Source: Diplonema japonicum
Taxonomy: Eukaryota > Euglenozoa > Diplonemea > Diplonemida > Diplonemidae
DNA: 64,000 nucleotides
Direction of reading: 5' to 3'
NCBI GenBank assembly: GCA_964019335.1
Contig: OZ025664.1
Location: forward strand, 1 to 64,000
Made by a program: the position numbers and the translations under genes. Positions 1 to 9,615 of the stretch are shown here, piece by piece (position 1 is the stretch's first letter; each line of letters starts with the position of its first letter). Below the pieces are notes generated by a model, which searched no databases, was not told the origin of the DNA, and was given only the letters and a program-made list of their open reading frames with translations.

Positions 1-1014
1 GATGGTATAGTTGAGGGCGTCCTTCGGGACCTCGTCGTAGCCGTGGTAGTCCTGCCACAGGGCCCATATTCTGTCCACGTTCGCGTGGTGCACGAAGAAG
101 AGCGGGTCGTCGGGGCTCAGGTACGACCCCATGTGGCCGCTTACGTAGATGTGCGGGGCGGCGTGCGGGTTCCCCTCCAAGGCGGGGCGGAAGTTCCGGA
201 AGGCCGCGTTCGAGGTGATGATCGCCGAGATCTCCATCGCCCCTGCGAACCCGGCCCTGCCCCAGTTCCTGGACAGGCACTCCCCGTCCGACGCCGTCCA
301 CCCCGCCGCCACCCCCTCCGTCACGCAGTTGTCGGGCCAGCCCCCCACACCGCTACTCGTTCCGAAGGTCTTCGCCCTGAAGGGTGTGCTGAAGCGCTCC
401 TCCGCGTCGTCCCTCTCCCAGTCCCAGTACGGGACCGTCATGCACTCGAACCCGGGGAGGGAGCGCAGGGCGTTCTCGTAGCCGACCAGGAACCAGCGGT
501 GCCAGGGGAGGAAGGCAGAAGTCCAGTGCGCGTACCCTCCGTTGTTCCGGTGCAGCTGCGACAGGTCGTGGTAGTCTGTGGTATTCTCCGAGTGCAGCGT
601 CCGTACTGCCTCGATGAAGTGCTCCCTCTCCGTGCACGACAGCATGGACCACCCCTTCCTCACACGCGGCCCGCACCTGGTGGGGGGGCTGGGCGTCAAT
701 GGCGCATCGGTGGGGGGGCTGGGCGTCGCCGGCGCATCGGTGGGCGGGCTGGGTGTCGACGGCACATCGGTCTCGTTTGAGGTCTTCCCCCCGCCGCACA
801 CGCAGCACGCCTCGTTCGCCACGTGTTCGTTCCGGTGGCGAGAGCCGTACCACCCGCAGCGCTGCGCCACCGCACCGTACCAGTCACAACCAGTCTCGTA
901 AGGCTTGTCCACCCAGATCCCCCCGCCGGAGAGTCGCAGGTCGGTGCACTTTTCCGCTGCTGCTGCCCCGCCCGCTAGGCTCAGGATTAGCGCTAGAAGC
1001 ACCGAAGTATGCAT
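1..1014 (-). CDS. Secreted tyrosinase (type 3 copper oxidase), C-terminus outside the window
   Basis: The frame is open from ATG at 1014 to the window edge, giving 338 visible residues. A hydrophobic N-terminus ending in GGAAAA looks like a signal peptide. Residues 23-76 form a small Cys-rich domain ending in CCVCGGG. Residues 86-112 hold three copies of TPSPPTDAP. The catalytic domain follows: the CuA site has His at about 155, 163 and 172 (motif PWHRWFLVGYE), and the CuB site has HAAPH near 284-288 and FFVHHANVDRIWALW near 306-320. Tyrosinases oxidise phenols to o-quinones through a dinuclear copper centre. The signal peptide implies an extracellular or vesicular enzyme. The 5' leader is A-rich (poly-T on the plus strand, 1014-1045). 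Family assignment is firm; substrate is unknown. Confidence 0.93.
   Translation of the reverse strand, partial: MHTSVLLALILSLAGGAAAAEKCTDLRLSGGGIWVDKPYETGCDWYGAVAQRCGWYGSRHRNEHVANEACCVCGGGKTSNETDVPSTPSPPTDAPATPSPPTDAPLTPSPPTRCGPRVRKGWSMLSCTEREHFIEAVRTLHSENTTDYHDLSQLHRNNGGYAHWTSAFLPWHRWFLVGYENALRSLPGFECMTVPYWDWERDDAEERFSTPFRAKTFGTSSGVGGWPDNCVTEGVAAGWTASDGECLSRNWGRAGFAGAMEISAIITSNAAFRNFRPALEGNPHAAPHIYVSGHMGSYLSPDDPLFFVHHANVDRIWALWQDYHGYDEVPKDALNYTI
683..770 (-). repeat. Three 27-nt coding repeats (TPSPPTDAP linker)
   Basis: Three tandem, slightly diverged 27-nt units encode a Pro/Thr-rich linker between the Cys-rich domain and the tyrosinase domain. Such linkers are usually extended and O-glycosylated; that role is inferred. 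Confidence 0.8.
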
Positions 1015-2045
1015 TTTTTGTCTTTTTTTTTTTGTTTTTTTTTTTTGTTTGTGGGTGTATAAAAACCTGGTGGTGGTGGTGGGGATTCAAACAACCATGT
1101 ACGAAGAAAAAGAAGAGGAAACAAAAGAAAAAAATTACTTGAGTTAAAGGAGGCCGGTGTTGGCGGCGCCCTGCACAGGAAGGCGGAACCCACTCCCTTC
1201 GCTCGCGTAACCCGTGTAAAAAGGAACTAATCTTGTGACTAATTCATTATGAAAATAGTTCTTTATGACTATATGTCTTTGTTGTTAGCGAGATGAAGCT
1301 AACACTGGAGACTAACTCGAGGAAAACAAATAACCTGGAACGGGCGATCAATGAAAGTGCTAGCAAGATACATGTCACAGAGGCAACCTTAGATGCAGCC
1401 TTTGCTGTGAAACAGCAAGCCCGCTGCTTGGGTCATCGTCACAGCAGAATCCTCCTAAGCTCAAGGCGCTCCCTATGAAACCGCCGCTGCCTCCTGCACC
1501 AAAACCATGAGTACCAACACCTCAGCCATCCATGGGTATGGATAACTCTCCCCAGTCAGCCCCTTTATGACCCTGAGTCGTAACTCAAGCAACATGTTCG
1601 TCGTAGTCAGCACCCTAAAGGTGTACTATGATGGCTTTGATACCAGAAGCCCCTGTGGCAGGGTGGCCTTTTTTTTTGGAGTCTTTTGGAAACCCCTCCA
1701 ACACATTTATACCGTCGCAAACAAGATCCTAACGTGTGCATAATCTCCTCGTCCGCCTGACAAGCGATAACCTTCTCTGCCACGGTAGATCCAACTGTAC
1801 CAGCCCTTTAACCAATAGGGCCCTGCTAGCGAACTCATCATGCCGTAGACACTTCTTGCACCATACAATTAAGATCCTGTCTTGTCCACATGTTGTTGGT
1901 AGGTATAAAGAAAAAAGAACTGAGGTAAAAATGAAAGCACGGACAGAAGAGGAAGGGGGGAAAAACACTACCACTAGGTCGGGGATAACATTAGTAAAAC
2001 CAATCTTATCGAGGTGATGATCGGGTGGGAAGGACTACGTGCCAC
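1015..2045. other. Intergenic region, no gene recognised
   Basis: I see only short frames with no recognisable product. Near 1014-1045 there are long T runs (plus strand) that form the A-rich leader of the tyrosinase gene. A T9 tract lies at 1670-1678. I recognise no tRNA, 5S, U6 or spliced-leader RNA here. Confidence 0.5.
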
Positions 2046-5009
2046 TTACTGTCGCTGGGGGGGCTTTGCTGTAACAAAGAGAGCAGTTGTAGGATGCGGT
2101 AGTGGTACTGTCTTTTTAAGGACAGGGTTCGGCAAGACTGTTTCGAGGTGCGATATGATGGGTTTCAATTCTAGGGAAGGTCGGAGGGTGGGGTCATTTG
2201 CTGTCTGGTACATGGAAATGTGGTTGTGTCGTGATTGGTATAAAGCGAGAAGAAGCTTCTGGGTGTCTGCAGTGCGCAGTCTGGAAGAGAGAGTTGCGCA
2301 TCTTGCATCGCTTTGCTGCAGTGCCCTTAAGCCGTTGAGATATCCAACTAAAGCAGCCTCTTCCACAGGGTGCGTGCTGTACTTCAATACGTCTCTAACG
2401 CTGTGGCCTTTACTGATCACTCTGCTAAGCACGTAACCCGCCAATGCCGGCACCTTAGTACTACGTACAACATCCATGGCCAGCCCGCTGCTACCGAGGT
2501 CAGCCAAAACGGTGATGTGCGCTAATGATGCTACTGACACACTTGTTTTAGGGTATAGCTCAGTCCCGACCAAATTCACGAAGTTTCTTTCCATGGCCGT
2601 TAAGGCACTCGAAACATTGCAATGCCTCATCACACTGGACCAACGCAACTCCATTGCCCGTTGCGTGAGATCTCTGGCACAGAGACTCAGGCAAGTAATA
2701 GCAGGTAAAGCGTCCTCCTCGCTGTCGTTTTGGATCATGGTGCTCAGGACATCTTTTGGAAGCACGTGAAGCGGGTTTTCGGCCTGTTCCTTGGCGCTAC
2801 CAAACTCAGTGCACCAAATTGCTTTCAAAAAGGTAACCCACATCACAGGCAATCCTGCCTCGTACCGCGCATATCTTTCTGCAGAACCACGCATCCCAAG
2901 CCCGTGCTTGCAGAGCATATTATAGTAAACGAACGAAAGCTTCAAGTGATGTTGGATTCCTTTGTGGATGACTTCGTCTGTGCCTTGCTTCCAAGCATCA
3001 GCTGTTGGTATACCAGGATGCACTGAACCGTCTCCGGTACGCAGGTCGAACGTTTCATCCGGATTGACGGCCTGCACCACGCCAGACACCCACCCAGCAC
3101 CTACTGGTACCTTCAATGTCACCTTGTCATTCTCACACAGCACAGCGGATTTCAGCGGTGTGTACAGCCCCTCAGCATTGATGTCACCATCTGCATCGAC
3201 AATGTTGTCCACATCGGTGAGGCATGCGTGCTGAAGCAAGATATCGTAGCACAACACGGGTGGTTCAGTGACTGAAGAGCCTAGTGAAACAAATTTAGCT
3301 TTTAACCCTTCTGGAGTAGTGGTGAAAGCACTTGCTAGTTGCCCAAGCTGCCGAGCAACAACGCGGCTGCCATCTGTCCCGGAGGGGGCATCAGTGCTGG
3401 CAACATCCAACACAGCGACGTAATCGCCCAACACGGACTCAACAAGGTGCGTCAGGTTTTCCTCGTACTTCGCTCTTTGCTCGGTGGGGCTGGGTATCTG
3501 ACGAGTGTGCACCTTGGGCACCCCATCCATCCATAAGACATGCCTGACCTGCCAATTCAAACACTCCAGCGTTGCTTTTGATGCTCGCAACTCGACACAT
3601 GACGAGCCCTCCGCCTCCGCCAACAACATGTCTGCGATAACAAGATACTGCGTGATATGCGACTTCAGTATCGACAGGGTTCCTACATCCTTATTCTCAA
3701 CATAAGTTCGCATCTCCATTGACAGCTCATTGATCTTTCCTTGTAACCAGTACAATATGCTCCGCAGGGTACTATAATCATCCTCGATGTTACAAGTGGA
3801 AATACACCCAACGATCAGCCTTGACAACCTGTTCTCGACCAGGTACTCCAAGAGAAGCTCGACCCCGTCCTGAGAATCTTCTGGAACTCCTATCAATCCC
3901 AGAGCAGCTTTCTTATCGCAGGTAAAAACTTCGAGCTCAGATATCTTCCTAAGGATGAGCTTGCTTTTGCAAATTATCTCAGCTGAGAATGCTTCCCCTG
4001 GAGAGGTTTTGAGGAAAACTTTCAAGGTTACATCCGTCATCGAGAGAGGCCCTGGCACCGCAGACACGCACAATGCTCCTTCACCCCTGAGAGCATGGTT
4101 CACAGCTGTCATATCAACGAAATCAGCAGCCCCCGCACGTTGCACTGCAGAAGCGTATAAGTCGCCTGCAGAGCCAACCTGTAGCAACAAATCAGTGCTC
4201 GTTGCAACGTCACCTTCGATCGTATAAATGTCGGAGTGCTTTTGTCCTAAAGGGATCTCAGAACGCATCTTGATGCCACTAGTGGGACACAGGGTGCACA
4301 GCACTGCGTGAGTTTTTCCCTCTTTCGTACCAGTAAGATAAACCCCGTTCTCTACGCAACGTGCTGCATACACCTTTGCAACTTCAAAGCCGTTGGCGGG
4401 TGGTTCGAATTTAACACACGATTCACGTGACCACAACACGCAAAACGAACCAGAGGACAGAGGAGACAAATGATGGGTCAAGAGGTCATGCTCGGGCGCG
4501 ATGGTGCATGCTGACGTCAGGACCGACAATGTTGGGTCGTAAGGAAGCGACGGACACTGCCATTCGGTGATGCTGACCTCTGCTGGGTGGGATCCCCGTG
4601 AGCTGAGAGACACCACAACAGGGACAGATGAACCAGTGATGATTTGCACCCCTTGATAGGGCGTCATAGACGTGGGAGCAAAAGGCATGTGAGCTTCCTG
4701 TACATCAAGGGGCTGCGCACCGTTCATGAAAGACACAATCCCACCACCACCAGATGTCTTGTTGAAAGCAATTGCCAACACATCGCCTAACATCCCAACA
4801 CCTTGCACATTGCTCTTTTCCCTTATTCTAATTTTTCTTTCACACTCCCCCACCACCACCAAAACTTCCTCGCTGTGAGGTTCCTCGAACACTGTTACCT
4901 CTTCCTTCCCTACGCCCCTTGTAACGTGCACTTTGCACGCCGTGTTCGAGCTCACTTTTTTACCAAAGGTCAGCTTTGCATCATCATTCACAACCGCACA
5001 GAGCGGCAT
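2046..5009 (-). CDS. Unidentified 987-aa protein, beta-rich N-half and helical C-half
   Basis: A single long frame runs from ATG 5009 to TAA at 2046-2048. An AACAG followed by a short A-rich leader lies just upstream of the ATG and fits a trans-splice acceptor. The first about 400 residues are rich in short beta-type segments and the rest is mostly helical. This resembles in outline the beta-propeller plus alpha-solenoid build of nucleoporins and vesicle-coat proteins. A short stretch around residues 620-665 (GWVSGVVQAVNPDETFDL) has a Tudor-like look. No motif identifies the family with certainty. There is no signal peptide or clear membrane segment. The coding nature is well supported by length; function is unknown. 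Confidence 0.75.
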   Translation of the reverse strand: MPLCAVVNDDAKLTFGKKVSSNTACKVHVTRGVGKEEVTVFEEPHSEEVLVVVGECERKIRIREKSNVQGVGMLGDVLAIAFNKTSGGGGIVSFMNGAQPLDVQEAHMPFAPTSMTPYQGVQIITGSSVPVVVSLSSRGSHPAEVSITEWQCPSLPYDPTLSVLTSACTIAPEHDLLTHHLSPLSSGSFCVLWSRESCVKFEPPANGFEVAKVYAARCVENGVYLTGTKEGKTHAVLCTLCPTSGIKMRSEIPLGQKHSDIYTIEGDVATSTDLLLQVGSAGDLYASAVQRAGAADFVDMTAVNHALRGEGALCVSAVPGPLSMTDVTLKVFLKTSPGEAFSAEIICKSKLILRKISELEVFTCDKKAALGLIGVPEDSQDGVELLLEYLVENRLSRLIVGCISTCNIEDDYSTLRSILYWLQGKINELSMEMRTYVENKDVGTLSILKSHITQYLVIADMLLAEAEGSSCVELRASKATLECLNWQVRHVLWMDGVPKVHTRQIPSPTEQRAKYEENLTHLVESVLGDYVAVLDVASTDAPSGTDGSRVVARQLGQLASAFTTTPEGLKAKFVSLGSSVTEPPVLCYDILLQHACLTDVDNIVDADGDINAEGLYTPLKSAVLCENDKVTLKVPVGAGWVSGVVQAVNPDETFDLRTGDGSVHPGIPTADAWKQGTDEVIHKGIQHHLKLSFVYYNMLCKHGLGMRGSAERYARYEAGLPVMWVTFLKAIWCTEFGSAKEQAENPLHVLPKDVLSTMIQNDSEEDALPAITCLSLCARDLTQRAMELRWSSVMRHCNVSSALTAMERNFVNLVGTELYPKTSVSVASLAHITVLADLGSSGLAMDVVRSTKVPALAGYVLSRVISKGHSVRDVLKYSTHPVEEAALVGYLNGLRALQQSDARCATLSSRLRTADTQKLLLALYQSRHNHISMYQTANDPTLRPSLELKPIISHLETVLPNPVLKKTVPLPHPTTALFVTAKPPQRQ

Positions 5010-5083
5010 TTTTGTGTTCCTCTCCCTGTTTCGTGCATCGATGCAGACAAAATAAATGAATAAACATAAACACTAGGCTTACC

Positions 5084-5778
5084 TCATTCCTCGATGTCAT
5101 CTGGTTCTTCTTCATAATCTGCCTCCTTTTCATCAAAATCATATTGTTCAAGGATTTCGTTGTCAAGGAAGGCCCACTTGTCTTTCCCAGTTCTGTCTGC
5201 AAGCCCCCCGTCATAGTCAGCGTCTGTGTGGCGAATGTCCTGTGCTAGAGTGGCTGCTCTGTCTGCTTCTTCATCGTTGACAGTGTCACTTCGCGAGAAG
5301 TCGAATATGGGCCTCCAATTTGTAACGTTCCCAGGGTGCTCGGGTTTGTTGTGGGAGGGAAGGTCTTTTTTCAATCGTTCTCGGGCATCAAGATCGGGCT
5401 CAAGGATACTTTGAACTGTAAAGCGTGTGTTTGTGTTTCTTTCGCAATCATACCCAAGAATGACTTGTATTTTCCCCTTTTCGGTACTTTCTTGATCATT
5501 ACGACATCACCAACAACAGTGGCATTATCTTCATCGTGTGCCCAACACCGTTGAACCCGTGCCACAACTTTACCGAAATTCTTATATCTCACAAAGTACT
5601 TACATGCAACTATTGCAGTTCCCCTCAAGTTCTCAACCACAACTCCAATTTTTTCTTCATGATTCTGGGGCCTGTTGAACAGTATGTAATTGTGGTCCAC
5701 TTTCTCTTCACTGTCTTCGTACCACCTTGGGTACAGCAAGGGCATCCCTTTCTCAACATAAGGGCGCATCATCATCAC
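5084..5778 (-). CDS. Mitochondrial small-subunit ribosomal protein uS17
   Basis: Two frames are joined by a 38-nt GTATG...ACAG intron at 5416-5453, giving about 218 aa. The first exon carries the uS17 core, KIGVVVENLRGTAIV...RYKNFGKVV followed by AHDEDN and VGDVVMIKKVPKRGKYKSF, which match the OB-fold protein that binds helices of small-subunit rRNA. The second exon adds an acidic C-terminal extension ending EEEPDDIEE. Without the splice, exon 1 would stop shortly after the intron. The protein begins with four Met codons, so the exact start is uncertain. The divergent, extended form points to the mitochondrial ribosome; this location is inferred from resemblance. Confidence 0.8.
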
Positions 5779-6341
5779 AGTTTTGTTGCGAGGGATGTGA
5801 GCTGGCTTAAATGATTCACCGGGTCGTTGCCTGTAATTGTGTATTAACCGAGCTGTTAAACATACAAAAAATTGTCGCCCATTGGGTAACTTGACCCAAG
5901 TAGGTTGTTACTCCGACGTAGTGCACCCCGTGACATTTTCCCGCCCCACACCTGATAAAATTCGATAAAAACACCTCCCGCGGGGCTCGAACCCGCGACC
6001 ACAAGGTTAAGGGCCTTGCGCTCTACCGACTGAGCTAGGGAGGCTTCCGGCTAACGATCGGGATATTGACTCCGCCAACCCGTGCACCTGTTTGGAACAG
6101 CCGAAGAGGGCTGAATTACTTTAATTCCAAGCCACTAGATGGGCCAGGGAAGGACTAGACACCGATCCCTTGAAGCCCTGAGGGGCCCCCTGCTGTAGTA
6201 AAAAAAAAAAAAAAAAAAGGTGACGTGGAAAGAGAAACGATAAAGTTTCAGCATGCATTGGGATGCTCACTGAAAAAAAAAGACGCAATCTCGATGCTCA
6301 ATTTCGATACACACTTTGCAATGAGATGTCCTAGAATTGTT
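5779..6341. other. Intergenic region around tRNA-Lys
   Basis: Apart from the tRNA, the stretch holds an A18 tract near 6200-6218 and GC-rich imperfect palindromes around 6120-6200. No further coding sequence or RNA gene is recognised. Confidence 0.5.
5972..6044 (-). tRNA. tRNA-Lys (CTT), copy 1
   Basis: A full cloverleaf folds by eye. The acceptor is GCCTCCC/GGGAGGT with a terminal G-U pair and discriminator G. The D arm is GCTC/GAGC, the anticodon stem CAAGG/CCTTG with loop CCCTTAA, and the T arm GCGGG/CCCGC with TTCGAGC. A T run follows the 3' end. The anticodon is CTT. Position 33 is C instead of the near-universal T. The gene is identical to the copy at 16573-16645, and about 25 nt of 5' flank is also shared. 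Confidence 0.93.
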
Positions 6342-7592
6342 CTAGATTGCTGCGAGAGCACATAGCACCACCAAAAGCCAAGAGGCACCGTTTACGGCAG
6401 CGTTCGAGTATTGCGATTCGTAAGATGTTAGTATTTTGTTGTTTTTGTCTAGGACTTCCACGACTAAATGCGTGGCGTTCAATGTGATCGCAGAGTAGGC
6501 AGGTTCCACACTGCCATAGCGCATCTGCCATTTTAGCTTACTCTCAACGTCGGCATTGTAGACGGCATCGACACCACCCTGTGCACCGCATGTTGCCCCG
6601 TCGGTTTTTCCAAAACTCCCAGTGAGGAGCGAGACCAGTTCTAATGGTTTTCCCCACTTTGATTTCGCACCAGGATCGGCCTTACTGGTCCCAACGAAGA
6701 GCTCCGTATTGTGGTCATGGCCTGAGATGTACATCGGGACCTTGTTCTGTAACAGTATGTTACCCACGCCAGTCATGACCGACTCTGGACCACCTCTACA
6801 GCCGTCTATATTCGTATTTGTCAACCCATGTTTTCCGATGCTAATCAAAGGGTGGTGCGCAAAGGGGATAACGAAGTCTTCAGTTGCATTTTCAAGGACG
6901 CTGTTGAACCATTTCCAGAAAGGTTCAATTGGTGGAACAGATTTCCCATGGCACATTGGACCCGTGGTTTTGTCAGGTGCGGGACAGTTCTGAATAAAAA
7001 TAGAATCAAAGGCCACAAATCGAACTGAGACTTTTTCGGTTTTGTAGGCGAATGTGTAGTAGTAAGAAGGGAGGCAAAACCTGTTGCGCTCCTTGGAAGA
7101 CGTGTACTCGATTTGTGACCTAGTTCCCTGGTCCCATGTCTCTTCTGAGTCTCCCGCGAGGTAGTTGTCTTCGTTCGGCTCCCAGTCGTGGTTCCCAAGC
7201 ACCCCATAAAAAGGGACGTCCAGCGAGCCGTTGGTGCCAGCAAACAAGTCATTGAAGGTTGTCTCCCACCTTGGAGAGGTAGTGCTGTTCACACCGTCCT
7301 GATAGAAGTGATCACCCACAGAGATCACGAAATGAGGCTGCAAGTTTACTGCGCGCACACCCATTGCATTTGCCATCTCCTGGGCCCTCGTGGAGTTGCA
7401 GTCATCGTGAACGCACCCCACCACACCCCAGTCCCCTACCGTCATGAACCTCAGCTCACTTCCTACGACGTTCTTCGTTCCCAAGTCGATGCCTGTTGTC
7501 CCTGCCTCTGCTGCAGGCCAGCAAGATAACTGTTCGAAAGCCATGTCGCCATGAATCAGCACAGCAAAAATAAAAGCACCGAGTTTCAACAT
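6342..7592 (-). CDS. Purple acid phosphatase (TRAP/ACP5-like metallophosphatase)
   Basis: The 416-aa protein begins with a signal peptide (MLKLGAFIFAVLIHGDMA) and ends with a hydrophobic segment (WLLVVLCALAAI), which suggests a GPI signal or a C-terminal anchor. The metallophosphatase blocks appear in order: MTVGDWG, SVGDHFYQDG, GVLGNHDW, FAHHPL and ISGHDHN. These residues bind the two metals that hydrolyse phosphomonoesters. Spacing and length fit the small animal/protist-type purple acid phosphatases more than the long plant type. Potential N-glycosylation sites are frequent. The enzyme is probably at the cell surface or in a lysosome-like compartment. An A-rich leader precedes the ATG. Family assignment is firm; location is inferred. 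Confidence 0.92.
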   Translation of the reverse strand: MLKLGAFIFAVLIHGDMAFEQLSCWPAAEAGTTGIDLGTKNVVGSELRFMTVGDWGVVGCVHDDCNSTRAQEMANAMGVRAVNLQPHFVISVGDHFYQDGVNSTTSPRWETTFNDLFAGTNGSLDVPFYGVLGNHDWEPNEDNYLAGDSEETWDQGTRSQIEYTSSKERNRFCLPSYYYTFAYKTEKVSVRFVAFDSIFIQNCPAPDKTTGPMCHGKSVPPIEPFWKWFNSVLENATEDFVIPFAHHPLISIGKHGLTNTNIDGCRGGPESVMTGVGNILLQNKVPMYISGHDHNTELFVGTSKADPGAKSKWGKPLELVSLLTGSFGKTDGATCGAQGGVDAVYNADVESKLKWQMRYGSVEPAYSAITLNATHLVVEVLDKNNKILTSYESQYSNAAVNGASWLLVVLCALAAI

Positions 7593-8624
7593 TAAAAAGC
7601 TCTGCTAGAATTAAAATTAATACGTACTGGAAACAAATAAATGAAAAAGAAACAGAATGAGCATCCATCACCCACCTCTACTGCCTAAGGCAGGAGAACG
7701 TTGGGCACAGGTACTATAAAAAAAAGACAATTGAGAAGTGTTATCAACAACCCAAACCAATAAAAACTCGATTTATTTTTGCGGTGCGCTAGTTGGTGCC
7801 CACCGTGGACTGGGGTTCCTACACGTGCCTGTCACCATTTTGCGGCTGCATCTTGGAGTTGGCCGTCGGGGTGCCTTTCAGTGATGGATGGCATAAAAAT
7901 AATAAAGAGGCCACTTGCTAAAGACTCGCCCTGCCGGACAGCAGTCTACTTGATTACAGTGCTCCTCTGATGTGCTTTTTATATCTCCACCCCATGATAT
8001 CCACTCCAAAAAAGAAAAAAGAATGAAAAAATAACGGAAAAAAGAGGATAGACTAAAATGATAAATGATACCACGATGCACGTCAGTTGTAGCGCTTGCT
8101 TGAACGAGGTTAGTCACCTGCAGCTGTGTACCTAAAGCCACTGAGCCTGCTGCCTTCCAAGTCCGCGGTGTAATAGGTGCGACAAGTGCACAAAAACATA
8201 AAGAGGAGCTAGAGACGAGTGTAAATGCTACCGTAATAGCAGTGGCAATGGACAAGAGAGAACAAATATGTTCGCCAAACATACCTGAACCAACAATCCC
8301 TTGGCGATCAAAAGCCCCCTCTTGCCCCAGCCACTGCAGCACCCTGCTTAAAAAGAAAACCGGGCCGAAGAAATAATAACAATAACGAAAAGGAGTTACA
8401 AGGCTGGAAGCCACCAAAACATAAACATCTAAAATAGGAAGAAATAATGAAAAAAGAAAAGTAAAAACTTCCAACATCTGCCTTGCTTAAAAAGAAAACC
8501 AGGCAGGTGGGGAATGAAAGAAGTGTCTCGCTCTCTTAAGAAGAAAACCGGGCAGATATGAATGACAGGCGGCAACAGGCTAGCATTAATGTTTACAGCG
8601 CAGTGGCAATAACCTTTCACCGTG
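7593..8624. other. 1-kb intergenic region with repeated pyrimidine/AAG motif
   Basis: A 199-codon minus frame (7878-8477) crosses this stretch, but it is hydrophobic, Phe-rich and unlike any family I know, so I do not call a gene. Three copies of a motif reading, on the minus strand, CTGCCCGGTTTTCTTTTTAAG (with variants) lie near 8348-8370, 8486-8508 and 8535-8555. They resemble splice-acceptor tracts. Confidence 0.45.
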
Positions 8625-9452
8625 TCACTCGATCAGAGGCAGCAAGACCGTGTCATGGATGTATCCGAAGGCTTCTGGGTCGTGACCGTCGAGGATGATG
8701 TCAAAAGACTCTTTGAAGGCAGGCAACTTGGAGAGGTCGTTGATGAGGCCTATCTTCACAAAGTGGTGTGAACCAGAGTCTTCCTGCCCGTATGGGTGAG
8801 ACTCGAGGACGTGCACGTCTGCAGGACGGTCACCCAGAACAAGTGTAATGTGTGCCGAACTAAGAGCAGAGTGCACTTCTGAGGGCGCATGGTGGAAGGC
8901 CTTGTGCTTCGTAGATGATGTAATAGGGTCCTCTTGAGGGTGGCTTGTGGATTCAGCGTCCAACGTGTTGGATATAATGTGCGGTGCAGGGAGGTGCCCG
9001 TGTTCTTTGTCAAACGCCCACCTCACTACATTGGTGATCCCCGCCGAGACCACCACAAAAGGGATGTTCTTCGTGTGGCATGTCTCATGGAAGTCTGCAA
9101 CACCAGGCCGCATAAGCTTTTTTGGGTGCGACACCACCGCACTTTTGATGTCATCGTCTTTAACGCTGTGCTTCTTCAGCAGCCTGTTGTACTGTCTCCA
9201 CCACTCTACCCCAGTCAGGTGCACTGGCCTCTTCTCTGCTTCGATCAAACTAATCTCGTCAAGCTCCTTCATGTCTTCTTTGAAGCTGGTGCTGAACACG
9301 TTGCTCCTTGCTACTAGGATGTGGCATTCGATGCTGTTCCCTATGGTCAGTGTTCTGTCAAAGTCCGACACGACAGCTAATTTTTTCCCAGTTTTTGCCC
9401 TGCACCTGGCAAGCAGGTCCTGGAACGAGGTAGACTGCCACAATACAGGCAT
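8625..9452 (-). CDS. Cytosolic pyrimidine 5'-nucleotidase (NT5C3/UMPH-1 family)
   Basis: The 275-aa HAD-superfamily protein carries the nucleophile motif DFDRTLT near the N-terminus. It also has the UMPH-1 signature region with MRPGVADFHETC, the FVVVSAGI motif, and a late GDRPADVHV block that supplies acidic metal ligands. UMPH-1 enzymes dephosphorylate pyrimidine nucleoside monophosphates such as UMP and CMP. The frame extends upstream to 9512, but a pyrimidine-containing stretch ending ACAG lies just before ATG 9452, so I choose the later start. There is no intron or signal peptide, which fits a cytosolic enzyme. Confidence 0.88.
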   Translation of the reverse strand: MPVLWQSTSFQDLLARCRAKTGKKLAVVSDFDRTLTIGNSIECHILVARSNVFSTSFKEDMKELDEISLIEAEKRPVHLTGVEWWRQYNRLLKKHSVKDDDIKSAVVSHPKKLMRPGVADFHETCHTKNIPFVVVSAGITNVVRWAFDKEHGHLPAPHIISNTLDAESTSHPQEDPITSSTKHKAFHHAPSEVHSALSSAHITLVLGDRPADVHVLESHPYGQEDSGSHHFVKIGLINDLSKLPAFKESFDIILDGHDPEAFGYIHDTVLLPLIE

Positions 9453-9615
9453 GTTATTATTTCCTGTACTTGTGGTGGGCGTAGTACAAATAAAAGAGTC
9501 TAACCAAGTCATCAATTGACCAGCCTACCCAGGAGAAAAAAAAGGAAAATAAGTGGTAGAATAGAGTATTGTTATGGTATAATGCTATAGAACAGCTGTG
9601 TAAGTTCTCCTATGG

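Noticed and set aside
43..780. 245-codon plus-strand frame
   Set aside because: It lies antisense to the tyrosinase gene and is Arg/Pro/Val-rich with no domain; a GC-rich shadow frame.
7878..8477. 199-codon hydrophobic minus frame
   Set aside because: Phe-rich composition, no motif, and it contains possible splice signals. Not enough to call a gene.
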